Positions 27,221 through 29,556 of a stretch of 29,556 bases of DNA are shown one piece after another. The notes beneath the pieces were generated by a model. It saw nothing but the letters and a program-made list of their open reading frames with translations. It made no database searches and had not been told where the DNA came from. The position numbers and the translations under genes are program-made. The first letter of the stretch is position 1, and every line of letters begins with the position of its first letter. This DNA comes from Nemertoderma westbladi (Eukaryota; Xenacoelomorpha; Nemertodermatida; Nemertodermatidae), in the NCBI GenBank assembly GCA_032718475.1, contig JAUCBJ010005605.1, forward strand, positions 1 through 29,556, given 5' to 3'.

Positions 27221-28111
27221 TTATTTAATAAAATATAATTCCTTGACATCGCTGAAAAATGCCTCCATCTTGTTCAGCTTTGTTTTATTTTTTTCCCTCC
27301 ACATGAACTCGATGAGATAACTTTCTAGCAGTAGTCTATGAGTTCCGCATTCTCTCTTGTTTCGTTTCTTTGCACGCATCCACATATTCTCCACTGACTG
27401 CGTATGAGCTCCAGTGTCAGGATCAACGAAATTTTTGCTGTGGTTGACTGTCTCGTGATGGTAGCCTTCCGGAAGGTTTTCAATGCCGTTATAGGCCGCC
27501 CAGAGATCCGACATTATTATAGTGTTCGGGTGAATATACTCCTGTATTATTGGAAGCAGCGTTTCAGCTGATCGATTCTCAACAGGCACCAGAAATACTT
27601 CTTTAGTTTCACGATCAATACCGCCAAAAACCCACTGCTGTGTTACAACACGACCAACATTACTTTTTCTTCTAACAAATAGGCTCTCATCAATTTCAAC
27701 TGTCCTACCATCGCCACCAATAACCACAGGATGCTTTATCAACATTTCTGCGCAAATATCCCTATGGAATTGCTTCCAATCGACATATGTATGTTCTGAC
27801 CATCCAAGCTCTCTCTTAATCTTCTCAAAAGAAGACTCTTGATTCACCCAATAGTATGAAAATTCCAACAATGAAGAGATGCTCAAATGAGACCGTTCAA
27901 AGAATGAATCCTTGCGTATAGATAACTCTTTTCTACATGGTCGAGGGCAACGCCACATCTCGCCATCTATAACGGTCTTTGATCTTAATTGCATCTGATT
28001 GCCACATGATGAACAATCCTTAGCCGAATATATTAAACAATTATCCCGACACCAATTTAAAGTTTTTTCAAGTGAACTAGTGTGGTAAATGAGCTCACGA
28101 ATAGAGTTCAT
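27221..28111 (-). CDS. Merlin (IS1595/ISXO2-like) transposase, complete
   Basis: 296 residues, with the ATG at 28111 as the first start. The N-terminus has a zinc-ribbon-like C33-x2-C36 and C55-x3-C59 pair, followed by RKELSIRKDSFFERSHLSIS, the 'R....fL....i.....l' helix region. The catalytic DDE triad of the ISXO2-like fold is clear: D141 in VEIDESLFVRRK, D202 in IIMSDLWAAYNGI and E241 in QSVENMWMRAKK, with HHETVNHSKNFVD between the last two. It would excise and insert the surrounding element in the nucleus. No frameshift or internal stop is visible. A relic of the same family lies at 23881-24300. Confidence 0.95.
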   Translation of the reverse strand: MNSIRELIYHTSSLEKTLNWCRDNCLIYSAKDCSSCGNQMQLRSKTVIDGEMWRCPRPCRKELSIRKDSFFERSHLSISSLLEFSYYWVNQESSFEKIKRELGWSEHTYVDWKQFHRDICAEMLIKHPVVIGGDGRTVEIDESLFVRRKSNVGRVVTQQWVFGGIDRETKEVFLVPVENRSAETLLPIIQEYIHPNTIIMSDLWAAYNGIENLPEGYHHETVNHSKNFVDPDTGAHTQSVENMWMRAKKRNKRECGTHRLLLESYLIEFMWREKNKTKLNKMEAFFSDVKELYFIK

Positions 28112-28231
28112 TTTAGGCTACTGCTTTTATTAAAAATGTTAAACTGAATACATAAAAATGTTCTCAGATAATGCTATTCATATTCTAGAACATAATAATA
28201 TTATGTTTCCTTGATATAAAAAAATCTGGGT

Positions 28232-28258
28232 GGTGGGGACCTAAAGTGCAAAAGTACC
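28232..28258 (-). repeat. Merlin right terminal inverted repeat
   Basis: It complements 26974-27000 exactly. Confidence 0.92.
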
Positions 28259-28266
28259 ATTTTTTT
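28259..28266. repeat. Merlin target-site duplication, right copy
   Basis: ATTTTTTT, as at 26966-26973. Confidence 0.7.
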
Positions 28267-28350
28267 TAACCGTTAATTGTCAATGAAAATTTCTAAAGTT
28301 TTGGTTTTTATAGGTTTTCGATGGTGCTGAGTACAGTGGAAGCAATTAAA

Positions 28351-28570
28351 TTATCACAAAATTATTATAAATGCTATTTTTCATGTGGTGGGTGCTCAAT
28401 GCAGTGAAATTTTCAAGAAGCAATCGAAAATTTTTATTTTTGGCGTTTTCGAAGGTACTGAGTGAAAGAAATAATTTTATCACAAAATTAATATAAATGC
28501 TATTTTTGGTGTGGGTAACCATAAATAATACAGTAAAATTTTTAAATAGCAAACTTTTATCAAAAAGAGG
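28351..28570. repeat. Diverged tandem repeat of about 127 bp
   Basis: TTATCACAAAATTATTATAA at 28351 and TTATCACAAAATTAATATAA at 28478 begin two related units that share TATAAATGCTATTTTT and an AGTGAAATTTT/AGTAAAATTTT segment. There is no coding. The repeat may be part of the flank that received the Merlin insertion. Confidence 0.65.
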
Positions 28571-28762
28571 AATAATAAATAAATATTTCGAAAATTTAGT
28601 TTTTCAAGGGTTTTATTTGATTATAATTACTGTTAAAGGATGAGTATAAAAAAGCGATTTTTCTAATGGCTGGTAAGTTGAAAAATGAAGTAAGTTAATA
28701 ATATCATTAACAATAATTGCAAATAATAACAATATTGTGTTCAGTGTTACCATCGGTTTTTC

Positions 28763-29185
28763 TTATAAGTGACGACTATTGTAAACCCGAACTGCATTGA
28801 GTAACCTTTCAGCGTAATCAGGGTGTTCAATGTCACGAACTTTAAAGTTTGCCCAAACAGTCTCGAAATCGTGGTGTACAGATTCTGATGCCTGCTCACT
28901 CCAAGGTCCCAATCCCAAACTGTGTCGGTTGCAGAAATCTGGTACATGATGGAAAACTGCATGAACCTTGGGAGTTACACTAATACCAAGTGACATGAAA
29001 TTGGTCTTAAAGTCATCGATGTAAGATTGGAAGAGAGGGTCAAGCTTGGTGCCATAACAACTAGATACAACTCGGGAAAAAGAACGAAAAGCAGCGACAT
29101 ATGGAAGAGTTTCAATTGGTCCAATTGCCTGGAGAAGATCAACTTCCTTTAGAAGCTTTCTGCTGGCATTACCAGTAAATGATCC
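28763..29185 (-). pseudogene. C-terminal fragment of a repetitive conserved protein
   Basis: An open stretch of about 140 codons ends at the TAA at 28765-28763 and has a stop just upstream (29188-29186). It contains YVAAFRSFSRVVSSCYG, LDPLFQSYIDDFKTNF, LGISVTPKVHAVFHHVPDFC, LGLGPWSEQASESVHHDF and HPDYAERLLNAVRVYNSRHL. I recognise the 'G.svTPKvHav..H...fc...g.gLG.wSEQa.EsvH.dF...W' pattern as a recurrent C-terminal domain of transposon-associated proteins in invertebrates. The enzyme function and the superfamily are not known to me. The N-terminal part is missing. Confidence 0.6.
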
Positions 29186-29556
29186 TTACGTATAGCGCTG
29201 GTTCAACAAACACCCCGGTGTCGCGCTTTCTCATTTTTTAAATTTCTGAACAACTTATTACAATATTATTAAATAAACTATAAGAAAGTTCGAGCTGTCA
29301 GTTATATTCGATGAAAAATTCTGGGTTGGAGCAAGATAAATATGTTGAAAAATGCAAAAAAACAGAATAAATTTTGTAACCAAAAATAGAAACATGCTAC
29401 TATATACGCTACACATACATCTTACATACACCCCCCCCCCCCCCCCCCCCACCAAACCTTCCCCCTCCCCCCATATTTTTTATTGATTGAAGGACACTCG
29501 CTTCCCCGAAAACTTTGCTAGAGTTGCTGCACTCAGGTGGCCTACCTCTACTGAAT
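29186..29556. other. Non-coding end of window with poly-C tract
   Basis: No coding. A run of 20 C residues lies at 29431-29450, followed by a pyrimidine-rich, CCCC-containing segment. Confidence 0.5.
29431..29450. repeat. Poly-C homopolymer (20)
   Basis: Twenty consecutive C residues. The length may be unreliable in an assembly. Confidence 0.9.

Larger units (their letters stand above)
26974..28258 (-). mobile_element. Merlin-superfamily DNA transposon, structurally complete
   Basis: The 1,285-bp element has perfect 27-bp terminal inverted repeats starting GGTACTTTTGCAC (26974-27000 and 28232-28258), with a further imperfect match inward (CCTAGATTTTTTT against CCCAGATTTTTTT). It is flanked by ATTTTTTT on both sides and contains one intact transposase on the minus strand. 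Merlin is the eukaryotic relative of bacterial IS1595/IS1016. The unbroken frame and the clean ends suggest recent insertion. Confidence 0.9.

Overview
The window is eukaryotic, almost certainly invertebrate-metazoan, DNA and is made largely of transposable elements in different states of decay. I see no operons, bacterial promoters or RNA operon genes, and no host gene that is clearly intact. The base composition is AT-rich. The mix of families (L2/CR1-like and RTE LINEs, piggyBac, Merlin, MULE, a tRNA-headed ribozyme repeat, and two conserved 'uncharacterised' protein families that I associate with cnidarian and other marine invertebrate genomes) suggests a marine invertebrate. I cannot name the species.

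Region 1-7.6 kb is an L2/CR1-like LINE on the minus strand: ORF1 with coiled coil at 7610-7003, and ORF2 from 6486 down to about 259 with a PHD-type zinc finger, an APE-type endonuclease and a reverse transcriptase. It is broken by stops and frameshifts. A 3,035-bp piggyBac element (2141-5175) with an intact 579-codon transposase is inserted in its ORF2, flanked by a TTAA duplication. Removing the insert and one TTAA restores the local LINE reading frame. Region 7.95-11.72 kb is a nearly full-length RTE LINE on the minus strand. It has an 11-bp target-site duplication, a TAG-repeat 3' tail and at least three frameshifts.

Region 11.7-14.0 kb holds a 114-bp tandem duplication, an old RT relic and a short RTE relic. 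Into that relic an 898-bp repeat has inserted (12624-13521, 11-bp target-site duplication). On its minus strand this insert carries a tRNA-like RNA polymerase III promoter fused to a complete type I hammerhead ribozyme, with body sequence in both tandem and inverted copies. This is the most interesting object in the window. A later 238-bp tandem duplication copied one of its junctions.

Region 14.6-15.7 kb is a decayed MULE transposase (minus). Region 15.9-16.74 kb is a decayed second copy of the L2-like reverse transcriptase (plus). Region 18.1-18.4 kb is an orphan nucleoside-phosphorylase-like domain (plus). Regions 18.5-19.3 and 20.0-21.1 kb are broken members of two conserved uncharacterised protein families (minus). 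Region 21.27-21.73 kb is a foldback element with 58-bp arms and a CGT microsatellite. Region 22.95-23.33 kb is a 3' fragment of the same RTE family (plus).

Region 23.9-24.3 kb is a Merlin transposase relic with a triplicated catalytic segment. Region 24.3-26.9 kb is mostly featureless. Region 26974-28258 is a structurally complete Merlin DNA transposon with an intact 296-codon transposase, terminal inverted repeats and an 8-bp duplication. Region 28.76-29.19 kb is the C-terminal piece of another conserved repetitive protein. The elements do not form a pathway; their relationship is one of nesting, which gives relative ages. All motif readings were made by eye; no database search was run.
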